DNA of 7,233 nucleotides. It comes from Longimicrobiales bacterium. Lineage in GTDB: Bacteria; Gemmatimonadota; Gemmatimonadetes; Longimicrobiales; Gaopeijiaceae. The stretch covers positions 1 to 7,233 of the forward strand of contig JANQME010000468.1 in NCBI GenBank assembly GCA_028280205.1. Direction: 5' to 3'. The notes below the pieces were generated by a model. The model searched no databases and was not told the origin of the DNA. It was given only the letters and a program-made list of their open reading frames with translations. Position numbers and translations under genes: made by a program. Positions 1 through 6,387 of this stretch are shown here, in pieces; positions within the stretch are counted from its first letter, which is position 1; every line of letters starts with the position of its first letter.

Positions 1-653
1 ATCCCACTCTCGACGCAGAGGGCGGCGAAGCGGCGCGCCACGTCCGGCGCCGGGCGGTCGACTCCGGCGGCGGACATGCGCCACGCCCCGACGTGGCCCA
101 GCAGGGTCGAGAGCAGCAGCGCGAGCACGCCGCCCGCCCACGCCCCGGCGAGCACATCCACCCCGCCGGAGGACGGGAGCCCCGACCCCGGCTCCACCCG
201 CGGATCGGCCGCCGCGCCTGCCGAGCGGCGCGGTGCCTCGGCCGGCGCGCGGTGCTCCGCCACCCCACCCCGGGCCGCCACCGGAGTCACGGACGCATCG
301 GTCTCGACGGCGCCGCCGCTCCGGGCCGCCACCTGCGGTCCTCGGATCGGCGCGGACGCTGCGCGCGGGGCTGGAGGAGCCGCGACGCCAAGCGGTGCCA
401 CGTACACCCGTTCCACTTCCGGCGCGAACACCGCTCCCGTCGCGCGCTCGGCTGTCGGGAGCCAGCTCGCCGGAAGCCGAAGCTCGACACGCGCTCCGGA
501 AAGGCCGATCAGCGGAGTGAGTACGAGCATGCCCAGCGCGGTCGTCCAGACGAGATGTCGAACCGAGGCGGACGCTTCCGCCAACACACGTGTCAAAACC
601 GCGGCCGCCGCGAGCACGGCCAACCCGTTGATCGCAACTCCCGTCATCGTCAT
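1..653 (-). CDS. M56 (BlaR1-like) membrane metallopeptidase, N-terminal part
   Basis: Open from an ATG at 653 to the left edge with no stop, giving 217 codons; the C-terminus lies outside the window. The start overlaps the repressor stop as ATGA (650-653) and has a strong AAGGAGG Shine-Dalgarno about 8 nt upstream, so the two genes are translationally coupled. I see a membrane segment at residues 5-25, a charged turn with the M56-like pattern SVRHLVWTTAL (about 30-40), a second membrane segment at 34-51, a 110-residue Ala/Pro-rich linker, and a third membrane segment at about 165-187 followed by a basic stretch (GAWRM). This order matches the start of BlaR1/MecR1-type M56 peptidases, which cleave the partner BlaI repressor in response to an envelope signal. 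The zinc motif HExxH would lie beyond the edge, so catalysis cannot be confirmed. Any downstream sensor domain is unknown. Confidence 0.85.
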   Translation of the reverse strand, partial: MTMTGVAINGLAVLAAAAVLTRVLAEASASVRHLVWTTALGMLVLTPLIGLSGARVELRLPASWLPTAERATGAVFAPEVERVYVAPLGVAAPPAPRAASAPIRGPQVAARSGGAVETDASVTPVAARGGVAEHRAPAEAPRRSAGAAADPRVEPGSGLPSSGGVDVLAGAWAGGVLALLLSTLLGHVGAWRMSAAGVDRPAPDVARRFAALCVESG

Positions 654-1042
654 CGCCCCAACCTCCTTGCTTCGCTGATCAATTGCTCGAGTTCGGCGAG
701 CTCCTCGTCGGACATCTCCTCCGCCGACAGGTCCACGAGCGCCGCCATCGCCTTCGTCGGTGAGCCGTCGAAGAAGGTGCTGAGCACACGCTCGAGTGCG
801 CTCATCTGTGCCTCCTCCCGTGGCGTGGTGGGGCGATATACGTACCGCGGGCCATCCACGGTGTACGTCAGCTCACCCTTCTCCGTCAGCACGCCCATGA
901 GTGCGCGGACGGCGCTGTAGCTCGGCGGATTCGGCAGCTCGTCGCGAACCTCCGCCACCGACGCCCGACCGAGTCGGAAGACCACGTCCATGATCTGCCG
1001 CTCTCGTCGACTCAGTCCCGCGCTTCCATCCCCTGCCGCCAC
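650..1042 (-). CDS. BlaI/MecI/CopY-family transcriptional repressor
   Basis: A 130-residue protein, the usual length for the penicillinase-repressor family. The winged helix spans about residues 9-72: LSRRERQIMDVVF (helix 1), ASVAEVRDEL (helix 2), the recognition-helix region SYSAVRALMGVLTEKGEL (41-58) and the wing around GPRYVYRP. The C-terminal dimerisation part holds STFFDGSPTKAMAALV (88-103), the conserved stretch near the peptidase-sensitive site in BlaI relatives, then an acidic helix. The start is GTG at 1042, with CAGGGAG about 7 nt upstream; the nearest ATG is out of frame. It is expected to bind as a dimer to its own promoter and be inactivated by the adjacent M56 peptidase (established for BlaI/MecI, inferred here). 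In this kind of genome such pairs often control stress or envelope genes rather than a beta-lactamase, and no beta-lactamase is visible here. Confidence 0.93.
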   Translation of the reverse strand: MAAGDGSAGLSRRERQIMDVVFRLGRASVAEVRDELPNPPSYSAVRALMGVLTEKGELTYTVDGPRYVYRPTTPREEAQMSALERVLSTFFDGSPTKAMAALVDLSAEEMSDEELAELEQLISEARRLGR

Positions 1043-1065
1043 GAAACGACTCCCTGTCGCGTGAG

Positions 1066-1099
1066 TGCTACTTTAGCAGCATACCGCTAAAATATTAGC
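1066..1099. promoter_or_regulatory. Tandem dyad operator, probable BlaI-type autoregulatory site
   Basis: There are two perfect short dyads. TGCTA-CTT-TAGCA occupies 1066-1078 and GCTAA-AATA-TTAGC occupies 1086-1099. They share the GCTA/TAGC half-site, and their centres (1072 and 1092.5) are about 20.5 bp apart, close to two helical turns. One lies in the spacer of the leftward promoter and the other covers its predicted start point, an arrangement suited to repression. BlaI/MecI proteins are known to bind paired dyads at their own promoters; assigning this site to the adjacent repressor is inference. Confidence 0.6.
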
Positions 1100-1106
1100 A
1101 CGGCAA
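1078..1106 (-). promoter_or_regulatory. Predicted promoter of the blaI-like/M56 operon
   Basis: Read on the minus strand, a -35-like TTGCCG (1106-1101) and a -10-like TATGCT (1083-1078) are separated by exactly 17 nt. The predicted start point is about 1071, giving a leader of about 29 nt that contains the CAGGGAG ribosome site. This is prediction from sequence only, but the spacing and the overlap with dyad symmetry support it. Confidence 0.6.
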
Positions 1107-1135
1107 GGGGCCGGCCTGGCGGATGGAACAATAGC

Positions 1136-1161
1136 TCACGGCGCAATATAGTACGCGGTGA
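1136..1161. promoter_or_regulatory. 26-bp imperfect dyad ahead of the padR-permease operon
   Basis: The left half TCACGGCGCAATA and the reverse complement of the right half (TCACCGCGTACTA) agree at 10 of 13 positions. The centre contains a TATAGT hexamer (1147-1152) that could be the -10 of the rightward operon; a matching -35 is weak (TGGAAC, 1124-1129). ATAG also recurs at 1131, 1148 and 1163. Its position about 40-60 nt before the PadR start suggests a PadR autoregulatory operator, but I do not recognise it as a known PadR consensus. Confidence 0.4.
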
Positions 1162-1198
1162 CATAGTTGGGGCCCGTGACCCGCGGACGGAGCGCGCC

Positions 1199-1507
1199 GT
1201 GAGCGATCAAGTCTTCTACATCCTGCTTTCGCTGGTCGAAGGACCCGCCCACGGATACGCGATTCTCCAATCGGTGGAAGCCCGCACCGACGGCGCCCTC
1301 AAGCTCGGCTCCGGGACTCTGTACTCCGCGATCAAGAGGATGCGGTCCGCGGGATGGATCGAGCGCGTGGCGGGCCCCGGCGAGGAAGATCCCCGCCGCA
1401 AGTACTACTCGATCACGTCGGACGGGAGGCGTGAGCTCGCCGCCGAGGCTCGCAGGCATGCCCTGCTCGCCGAACACGCGAGCGCCCTGCTCGCCGGGAA
1501 AGGCTGA
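1199..1507 (+). CDS. PadR-family transcriptional repressor
   Basis: A 102-residue short (subfamily-2-like) PadR winged-helix protein. Landmarks are DQVFYILLSLVEGPAHGYAI at residues 3-22, with the HGY signature at 18-20; GSGTLYSAIKRMRSAGWI at 37-54 (recognition helix region with GTLY); the wing with RRKYYSIT at 66-73; and a C-terminal dimerisation helix at 75-98. Translation starts at GTG 1199, with GGAG 6 nt upstream; no other start codon exists in frame in the intergenic region. The stop is 2 nt before the permease start. PadR repressors bind their own promoters and are released by small hydrophobic ligands or other cues. In Acidobacteriota-like genomes they are often found directly before duplicated orphan permeases, as here. 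The ligand cannot be read from sequence. Confidence 0.93.
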   Translation: MSDQVFYILLSLVEGPAHGYAILQSVEARTDGALKLGSGTLYSAIKRMRSAGWIERVAGPGEEDPRRKYYSITSDGRRELAAEARRHALLAEHASALLAGKG

Positions 1508-1509
1508 CC

Positions 1510-4167
1510 GTGGCGAAGCTCCTGCGCGCACTTCATCGAGCTCTCGCACGCCTCGTACTTCCTCCCGCGTTCTTCCACGAGTACGGCCCCGAGATCCTCG
1601 CCACGACGGCTGATCGGGTGGACGGCGCCGGCGATCCGCTTCGCGCCGTCGGCATCGCTGCGGGCGAGATCCTCGACCTGCTTCGGACGGCGTTCGGGGA
1701 GTGGGTGCTGCTCGGTGCGTCCTCGATGGTGTGGGTGAAGCGCGGCGCCCTGCTGGACCTCCGGGCGGCGACGCGCAGCCTCACCCGCACCCCTCAGAGC
1801 AGCCTCGTCGCCGTGGCGACGATCGCCGTGGCGATCGGGGCAGGAACAGCCGTCTTCTCCGTGGCAGACGGCGTCCTCCTCCGCCCTCTCGCGTATCCGA
1901 GCCCGGACCGGATCGTGCGCGTCGCGGTCGGCGCCCGACCCGAGTCCGGTACGACCGAGGGCCCCTTCTCTCCGAGCGGGTACTGGCACCTCGTGCGCGA
2001 GACACGCGCGTTCGAGTCGGTGGGCGCGGCGGGTGTCGTGCCGCGAGCGTTGACAGACGGGGAGCCGGCGACAGCCGTCGAGGTCGGCCTCATGACCCGG
2101 AGCGCCTTCGACGTCATCGGCGTGGACCCGATTCTGGGGCGCCTGCCCTCCGTCGAGGAAGACCGACCGGAAGGCCGCCCGGTGGCACTGATCAGCCACG
2201 CCTTGTGGCAGGACCGCTACGGTGGCGACCCCGAGGTCCTCGGGTCGGTGATCGGCCTCGGTCCGACACGCTACGAGATCGTGGGCGTCATGCCGGCCCG
2301 GTACGCCTTCCCGACACCGGGAACCGACGCGTGGGTCGCTCGTCGGCTCGACCCCTCGACGGACAACTTCCGCGCCCACTTCCTGACGGTCTTCGCTCGC
2401 CTGGCACCGGACGTCACGCTCGAGGCTGCCGCGCGAGATACGGAGCGCGTCATCGCGGGCTTCCCGGATCTCGGCTACGGTCCCGAGTGGTTCGAGGGCA
2501 TCTTCACCGGACGGGCCGTGGTCCGACGGCTCAAGGACCAGGTCATCGGCCCGGCCCGCGGGCCGATCGTGACGGTCGGGGCGATGGTCGCCGTCCTTTG
2601 CCTCATCGCATTCATCAACGTCGCGAGCCTGGTGCTCGTTCGAGCCGAGCGACGTCGCGACGAGCGGGCGCTGCGCGGCGCTCTGGGGGCGGGTCGGGGT
2701 CACCTCGCCCGGTACGCGCTCATCGAGAGCGGGATCCTGGCCGGCGCCGGGACGGTTCTCGGCATCGCACTCGCGGGGGTCGGCACGAGGGCCGTGCTCC
2801 TGACCGCCCCGGCCGCGATCCCGAGGCAGGAGGAGATCGGGATCGACGCGACAGCCCTGGTGTTCGCCTCGGCGTGCGCCGTCCTCGGGCTCCTGGTCTT
2901 CGGGCTGCTCCCTCACGCGCTCCCCGCCGGGATCGGCCGGGTCGGTTCGGCACGCCACCCCCGCTCCGCCGCCCGCCGACGCGCCGGCCGGCGGGTCGGG
3001 GAAGGCCTCACGATGGGGCAGCTCGGCCTGGCTGCCACTCTGCTGGCCGCATCCGTCGTTCTCCTCCGCACATCGGCCGAACAACGCGCGATCGATCCGG
3101 GCTTCGTCTCCGACGCGGTCCTGACGTTCCGCCTCACACCGAGCGCTACCAAGTATCCGAACCCGGACGCTTCTGCGCGCTTCTACGACGAGCTGCTCGG
3201 GCAGATGCACGACGTGCCCGGCGTTCGCGCCGTTGGGGCGATCACCACCCTCCCGCTCACGGGTGGCGGAGGCGTCCGTGACGCGACCATCGAAGGCGTC
3301 GAGACGCCGGAGGGCGAGTTCGGGACGCAGTTCCACGTCCGGCGAGCTACGCCCGGCTACTTCGACGCGATGTCCATCCCGATCGTCGAAGGGCGAGCGT
3401 TCACCTCCGCCGATCACGACGAGCGGCTGGGGTCTGCCGTCATCAGCGCTTCGATCAAGCGGGCGTTCTGGCCCGACGAGAGTGCGCTCGGCAAGCGGAT
3501 CGAGACCCTCGGCGCGCCAGCGACGGTCGTGGGCGTCGTGGGCGACATCCGCGAGTCAGACCTCAACGCGGATCCCCCGTTCGTGTTCTACAAGCCGCTG
3601 CTCGACTCCGTGGGTGGAGGCGGCCTCGCGCAGACCGTGGTGGTGCGGACGGCGAACGACCCGAGCGATCTCGTCGCGCCGCTGCGTCAGGTCGTGGCCG
3701 AGCTGGATCCCGAGCTTCCGTTGGCGCACGTGCGCCTCCTCGACGAGGTCGTGGGAGACGCGCTGAGTCGGACCCGTTTCGCGACCACGCTCACCACGAT
3801 CGCAGCGGGCATTGCGCTGTTCCTGGCCCTCATCGGGACGTACGGCGTGCTGTCGTACTCCGTGCTCCAGCGGCGCACCGAGATGGCGGTGCGTGCAGCC
3901 GTCGGGGCCGAGGCGCACCAGATCGCCGGCCTGGTCCTGGCGCAGGGACTCCGGCTGGCCGCCGCAGGGCTGACGATCGGTTCTCTGGGTGCCGTCCTCG
4001 CCACAGCCGCGCTGCGCACGGCGTTCGAGGAGGTCGGCCCGATGGGCCCGGGGACCGTCGGCGCCGTGTGCGGAGTGATCCTGTTCGCCGTGACCGCGGG
4101 AAGCCTCGTGCCGGCCGCTCGTGTGAGCCGGACTCCCCCCGAGCTCGCCCTGCGTGACGACGCATGA
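1510..4167 (+). CDS. Duplicated MacB/FtsX-type permease (ADOP family)
   Basis: An 885-residue inner-membrane protein, full length for the acidobacterial duplicated orphan permease family. Residues 1-85 form the soluble N-terminal prefix region typical of PadR-linked members (RALHRALARLVLPPAFFHEY, then EILDLLRTAFGEW). The first half has a membrane segment at 97-117 followed by VLLRPLAYPSPDRIVRV, a MacB-type periplasmic domain (about 120-340), and an FtsX unit with segments near 353-378, 404-430 and 448-470. The second half repeats this: a segment near 501-519, a periplasmic domain (about 525-750, with GYFDAMSIPIVEGRAF) and an FtsX unit with segments near 757-783, 804-833 and 850-872. The cytoplasmic coupling motifs are ERRRDERALRGALGAGRG and QRRTEMAVRAAVGAEAHQ. 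No Walker A or ABC signature is present here or in neighbouring genes, so any ATPase would be encoded elsewhere. The start is GTG 1510, 2 nt after the PadR stop, with AAAGG before it. The substrate is unknown; related MacB/FtsX proteins act in efflux or envelope mechanotransmission. Confidence 0.93.
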   Translation: MAKLLRALHRALARLVLPPAFFHEYGPEILATTADRVDGAGDPLRAVGIAAGEILDLLRTAFGEWVLLGASSMVWVKRGALLDLRAATRSLTRTPQSSLVAVATIAVAIGAGTAVFSVADGVLLRPLAYPSPDRIVRVAVGARPESGTTEGPFSPSGYWHLVRETRAFESVGAAGVVPRALTDGEPATAVEVGLMTRSAFDVIGVDPILGRLPSVEEDRPEGRPVALISHALWQDRYGGDPEVLGSVIGLGPTRYEIVGVMPARYAFPTPGTDAWVARRLDPSTDNFRAHFLTVFARLAPDVTLEAAARDTERVIAGFPDLGYGPEWFEGIFTGRAVVRRLKDQVIGPARGPIVTVGAMVAVLCLIAFINVASLVLVRAERRRDERALRGALGAGRGHLARYALIESGILAGAGTVLGIALAGVGTRAVLLTAPAAIPRQEEIGIDATALVFASACAVLGLLVFGLLPHALPAGIGRVGSARHPRSAARRRAGRRVGEGLTMGQLGLAATLLAASVVLLRTSAEQRAIDPGFVSDAVLTFRLTPSATKYPNPDASARFYDELLGQMHDVPGVRAVGAITTLPLTGGGGVRDATIEGVETPEGEFGTQFHVRRATPGYFDAMSIPIVEGRAFTSADHDERLGSAVISASIKRAFWPDESALGKRIETLGAPATVVGVVGDIRESDLNADPPFVFYKPLLDSVGGGGLAQTVVVRTANDPSDLVAPLRQVVAELDPELPLAHVRLLDEVVGDALSRTRFATTLTTIAAGIALFLALIGTYGVLSYSVLQRRTEMAVRAAVGAEAHQIAGLVLAQGLRLAAAGLTIGSLGAVLATAALRTAFEEVGPMGPGTVGAVCGVILFAVTAGSLVPAARVSRTPPELALRDDA

Positions 4168-5159
4168 GATCGGTGCGGTGCGCGGCGCCGATGGCGGTAC
4201 TCGCCGCACCGTTGGCCGCACAAACCCCCACGACCTTCGAAGGTCGCGTGGTGGACGAGGCCTCGCGGGCACACATCCCCAACGCTCTGGTCACGCTCGC
4301 TGGGCACGGGAGCCGCCTCTCGTCAGAGGGAGGGCTGTTCGGATTCGACGAGGTCCCAGCGGGAAGGTACCGCATCGAGGTCGAAGCCTTCGGCTACGAG
4401 GACTGGGCGACCGACCTGGAAATCAGGAGTGACACGTTCGTCGTGGTGACGCTCGCGGCACGCCCCGTCGAGCTCGACGGGCTCGACGTCTACCTCAGAA
4501 GGATCGACTTCGAGGGCCTCGTGCAGGATCCCCGGACGGGGGGTCCGATCGCGAGGGCTCGGGTAGGCACCGACCAAGGCCATCAGGCGTCGACCCGACT
4601 GTCCGGTCGCTTCGGGTTGGACGACGTATACGACGGTCCACCCCTCCTGCTGTCGATTCGCGCGTTCGGGTACCTGCCGTTCGACTCCGCTGTCGTCCCG
4701 GTCGACGACGAGCGGCATGTCTTTCACCCCACGGTCGACCCGGTGATGGACCGCATGATCGGAGAACTGACGGCGACACTCGACGAGAGGGTCTCGGGGC
4801 TCGTCTTGCGAGGGCGGCCGGTTCTGACACGCGCGGACCTGGCCTCCTTCCGAGGGAACACGTCCCTGAGAGCCGTCATGGAGTCCCGCTATCCGCTGTT
4901 CGTTCTGCGCAGCATCTCGTGCTTCTTCGTCGATGAACGGGAGCAACGTCTCCACAGTCGAGAAGAGGCGATTTCATTCCTGGAGGGCACCTTCGCGGCC
5001 GACCTGCATCGCATCGAGCTCCTCCAGTTTCCAGGTGAGGGGCGCCTGTACATGGTCAGGGTCTACACGAGTCGCTTCTTCCAGCGTCGTGTAGGCGCTC
5101 ACTCCGATCTGGCTCCACCATCGATCGTTCCCACACCCGGAGGCGTCTTCTGCCGATAG
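4164..5159 (+). CDS. Exported protein with two carboxypeptidase-regulatory-like domains and a plug-like C-terminus
   Basis: 331 residues. The start ATG overlaps the permease stop as ATGA (4164-4167) and lacks a Shine-Dalgarno, so it probably depends on translational coupling. A signal peptide covers about residues 1-19 (APMAVLAAPLAAQ). Domain 1 (about 25-97) shows FEGRVVDEASRAHIPNALVT, then GLFGFDEVPAGRYRIEVEAF, then GYEDW. Domain 2 (about 115-195) shows FEGLVQDPRTGGPIARARVG, SGRFGLDDVYDG and FGYLPFDS. Both have the GxVxD...GxPxxxAxV and GxFxxxxVxxGxY pattern of the CarboxypepD_reg (transthyretin/prealbumin-like) fold. The tail (about 217-310) contains LTRADLASF, CFFVDERE, HRIELLQF and YMVRVYTSRFF, an order that resembles a degenerate TonB plug domain (inference). 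There is no beta-barrel, so it is not a complete TonB-dependent receptor. Likely periplasmic or envelope-associated; function unknown. Confidence 0.85.
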   Translation: MRSVRCAAPMAVLAAPLAAQTPTTFEGRVVDEASRAHIPNALVTLAGHGSRLSSEGGLFGFDEVPAGRYRIEVEAFGYEDWATDLEIRSDTFVVVTLAARPVELDGLDVYLRRIDFEGLVQDPRTGGPIARARVGTDQGHQASTRLSGRFGLDDVYDGPPLLLSIRAFGYLPFDSAVVPVDDERHVFHPTVDPVMDRMIGELTATLDERVSGLVLRGRPVLTRADLASFRGNTSLRAVMESRYPLFVLRSISCFFVDEREQRLHSREEAISFLEGTFAADLHRIELLQFPGEGRLYMVRVYTSRFFQRRVGAHSDLAPPSIVPTPGGVFCR

Positions 5160-5179
5160 CCGAATCCGCCGGCGCGCCG

Positions 5180-5974
5180 GTGCGCCGGGCTGGCTCAACC
5201 TGTTCGCTGCTGTGCCTCTTCGTCTTGCACCTCGCCTCTCCGGCGCGGGCGTCGGCGCAGACGATCCAGGGACGGGTCACAGACGCGCAGAACGGCACCC
5301 CGGTCTCCTTCGCGGCCGTGATCCTCCTCGATCGCGAACGGAGCATGCTCGCGTCCGAAGCCGCGGACGGAACGGGTGCCTTCCGCATCGCCCTCCCGGG
5401 GGAGGGCGAGTACTACCTGGCCGTCGAACGCCTCGGCTACACGGAGGCGGAGTCCCCGCTCTTCCGGGTGGGCGCGGAGGGCGAGTACGCGGTCGACTTC
5501 GAGCTCGACCCCGCGCCGTTCGAGCTGCAGGGGCTCGAGGTCCGGGTCGACAACGAAAGGCTCGTCGATCACCTGCGCCTCGTGCTGGGCCAGAATCCGA
5601 ACGCGATCAGCGGCTTCCGGGTGATCCAGGGTGCTCGACTGGCAGAGGCCAAGGCGAAGGCCGCGGACAACACGGATCTCCTGCGCCGGCTCTATGTCCC
5701 GGTGTCCCACGGACAGAACGTATGCATCGGGACCGATCGCATGCTCCCCTTCCGACCGCGTGGATCGTTCGATCGGCACGACCCACCGGAGGCGCAGCCG
5801 ATCCTCGAGCCGCAGTGCGGAGCGCTCTTTCTCAACGACTACCGGTGCCGCAACGAGCTTCTCGAGCACATCGACAGGGAACAGATCGCGGTCGTCGTCA
5901 CGTTCCGCGGCTCGGTCTACCTGTACACTCGAGATTTCGACTGGACGTTCCGGACACCGGCCCCGGCGTGTTGA
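5180..5974 (+). CDS. Exported carboxypeptidase-regulatory-like protein with plug-like C-terminus
   Basis: 264 residues starting at GTG 5180, 20 nt after the previous stop; no clear Shine-Dalgarno and no better in-frame start. The signal peptide is clear: basic MRRAG, a hydrophobic core around LLCLFVLHLA, and an AxA site (ASA|QT, cleavage after residue 26). Residues 27-112 are one CarboxypepD_reg domain: IQGRVTDAQNGTPVSFAAVI, DGTGAFRIALPGEGEYYLAV, ERLGY. The linker ELQGLEVRVDNERL parallels ELDGLDVYLRR in the preceding gene. The tail contains ARLAEAKAKAADNTDLLRRL, then LFLNDYRCRNELLEHIDREQ, VVVTFRGSVYLYTRDFDW, which matches the same degenerate plug pattern as its neighbour. The mature part has four cysteines (182, 213, 223, 264), so disulfides are possible in the periplasm. 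The two genes look like diverged paralogues that share a tail and differ in domain number. Last gene of the PadR operon; function unknown. Confidence 0.83.
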   Translation: MRRAGSTCSLLCLFVLHLASPARASAQTIQGRVTDAQNGTPVSFAAVILLDRERSMLASEAADGTGAFRIALPGEGEYYLAVERLGYTEAESPLFRVGAEGEYAVDFELDPAPFELQGLEVRVDNERLVDHLRLVLGQNPNAISGFRVIQGARLAEAKAKAADNTDLLRRLYVPVSHGQNVCIGTDRMLPFRPRGSFDRHDPPEAQPILEPQCGALFLNDYRCRNELLEHIDREQIAVVVTFRGSVYLYTRDFDWTFRTPAPAC

Positions 5975-6041
5975 GGGTGGCATCAGTCGACAACTGGCAG
6001 GCACTTTCGCGAGACTGAGGGATGGCCATGCGAAATCCAAC

Positions 6042-6054
6042 CCCTGCATCAGGG
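6042..6054 (+). other. Small hairpin in the leader of the ABM-cupin unit
   Basis: CCCTG (6042-6046), loop CAT, CAGGG (6050-6054). The stem of 5 bp ends 4 nt before the GGGAG ribosome site (6059-6063). No T tract follows, so this is not a typical intrinsic terminator; it could affect translation start or be chance. The rest of the 95-nt gap (5975-6069) shows no convincing promoter. Confidence 0.25.
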
Positions 6055-6069
6055 CATCGGGAGTAGACG

Positions 6070-6387
6070 ATGATCGTCAGACTGTGGACGGGCACGGCCC
6101 ATCGGGGTGAAGAAGCGGAGTATCTCGCCCACCTCCGTGAGGCCGTCATCCCCGAGATTCGAGCACTCCCCGGCGCCCGAGGAGTCAGAGTTCTTCGTGG
6201 AGTCGAGCCCGACGACGCCGAGTTCGTCGTGATGACGTACTGGGCGGACCTCGAGGCGGTGAAGGGCTTCGCAGGTGCGGATGCGCGGGTCGCCGTCGTA
6301 CCTCCCGAAGCACAGGCGCTGCTCGCTCGCTTCGACCGTGAAGCACAACACTTCGAAGTCGCACTGGATGAGGAGGCGTTCGCGTGA
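6070..6387 (+). CDS. Antibiotic biosynthesis monooxygenase (ABM)-like small protein
   Basis: 105 residues, one ferredoxin-like dimeric alpha/beta-barrel unit. The pattern is a first strand MIVRLWTGTA, a helix EEAEYLAHLREAVIPEIRAL, a strand GVRVLRGVEPDDAEFVVMTY with the typical W at 58, then LEAVKGFAG (helix), and the terminal HFEVAL (94-99). The start ATG at 6070 has GGGAG 6 nt upstream. Its stop overlaps the cupin start as GTGA. ABM-fold proteins include quinone-forming monooxygenases, haem-degrading enzymes and many uncharacterised members; nothing here fixes which. Pairing with a cupin suggests a small-molecule modification step or a stand-alone detoxification unit (inference). It could be co-transcribed with the operon upstream, but the 95-nt gap makes a separate promoter equally possible. 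Confidence 0.82.
   Translation: MIVRLWTGTAHRGEEAEYLAHLREAVIPEIRALPGARGVRVLRGVEPDDAEFVVMTYWADLEAVKGFAGADARVAVVPPEAQALLARFDREAQHFEVALDEEAFA

Noticed and set aside
93..920. Long plus-strand frames across 76-920
   Set aside because: They lie antisense to the M56 and BlaI-like genes, which are coupled, have ribosome sites and show recognisable family patterns.
1701..3281. A 526-codon plus-strand frame within the permease gene
   Set aside because: Composition is extreme in Arg/Pro/Gly with no hydrophobic or motif structure; an out-of-frame shadow.
1405..3417. A 670-codon open frame on the minus strand opposite the permease
   Set aside because: The plus-strand frame encodes a clear full-length MacB/FtsX-type permease with membrane segments and motifs. 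The opposite frame is Arg/Asp/Gly-rich without domain-like patterns, as expected for an antisense shadow in GC-rich DNA.
5212..6018. A 268-codon plus-strand frame overlapping the second secreted gene
   Set aside because: The 5180 frame has a signal peptide, a CarboxypepD_reg domain and a tail matching its neighbour; the other frame is Arg/Pro-rich shadow.
6022..6066. A 14-codon ORF just before the ABM-like gene
   Set aside because: The only purine-rich sequence (GAGGG) abuts its ATG with no spacing, and the peptide shows no leader-type features such as runs of one amino acid. Not supported as a leader peptide.
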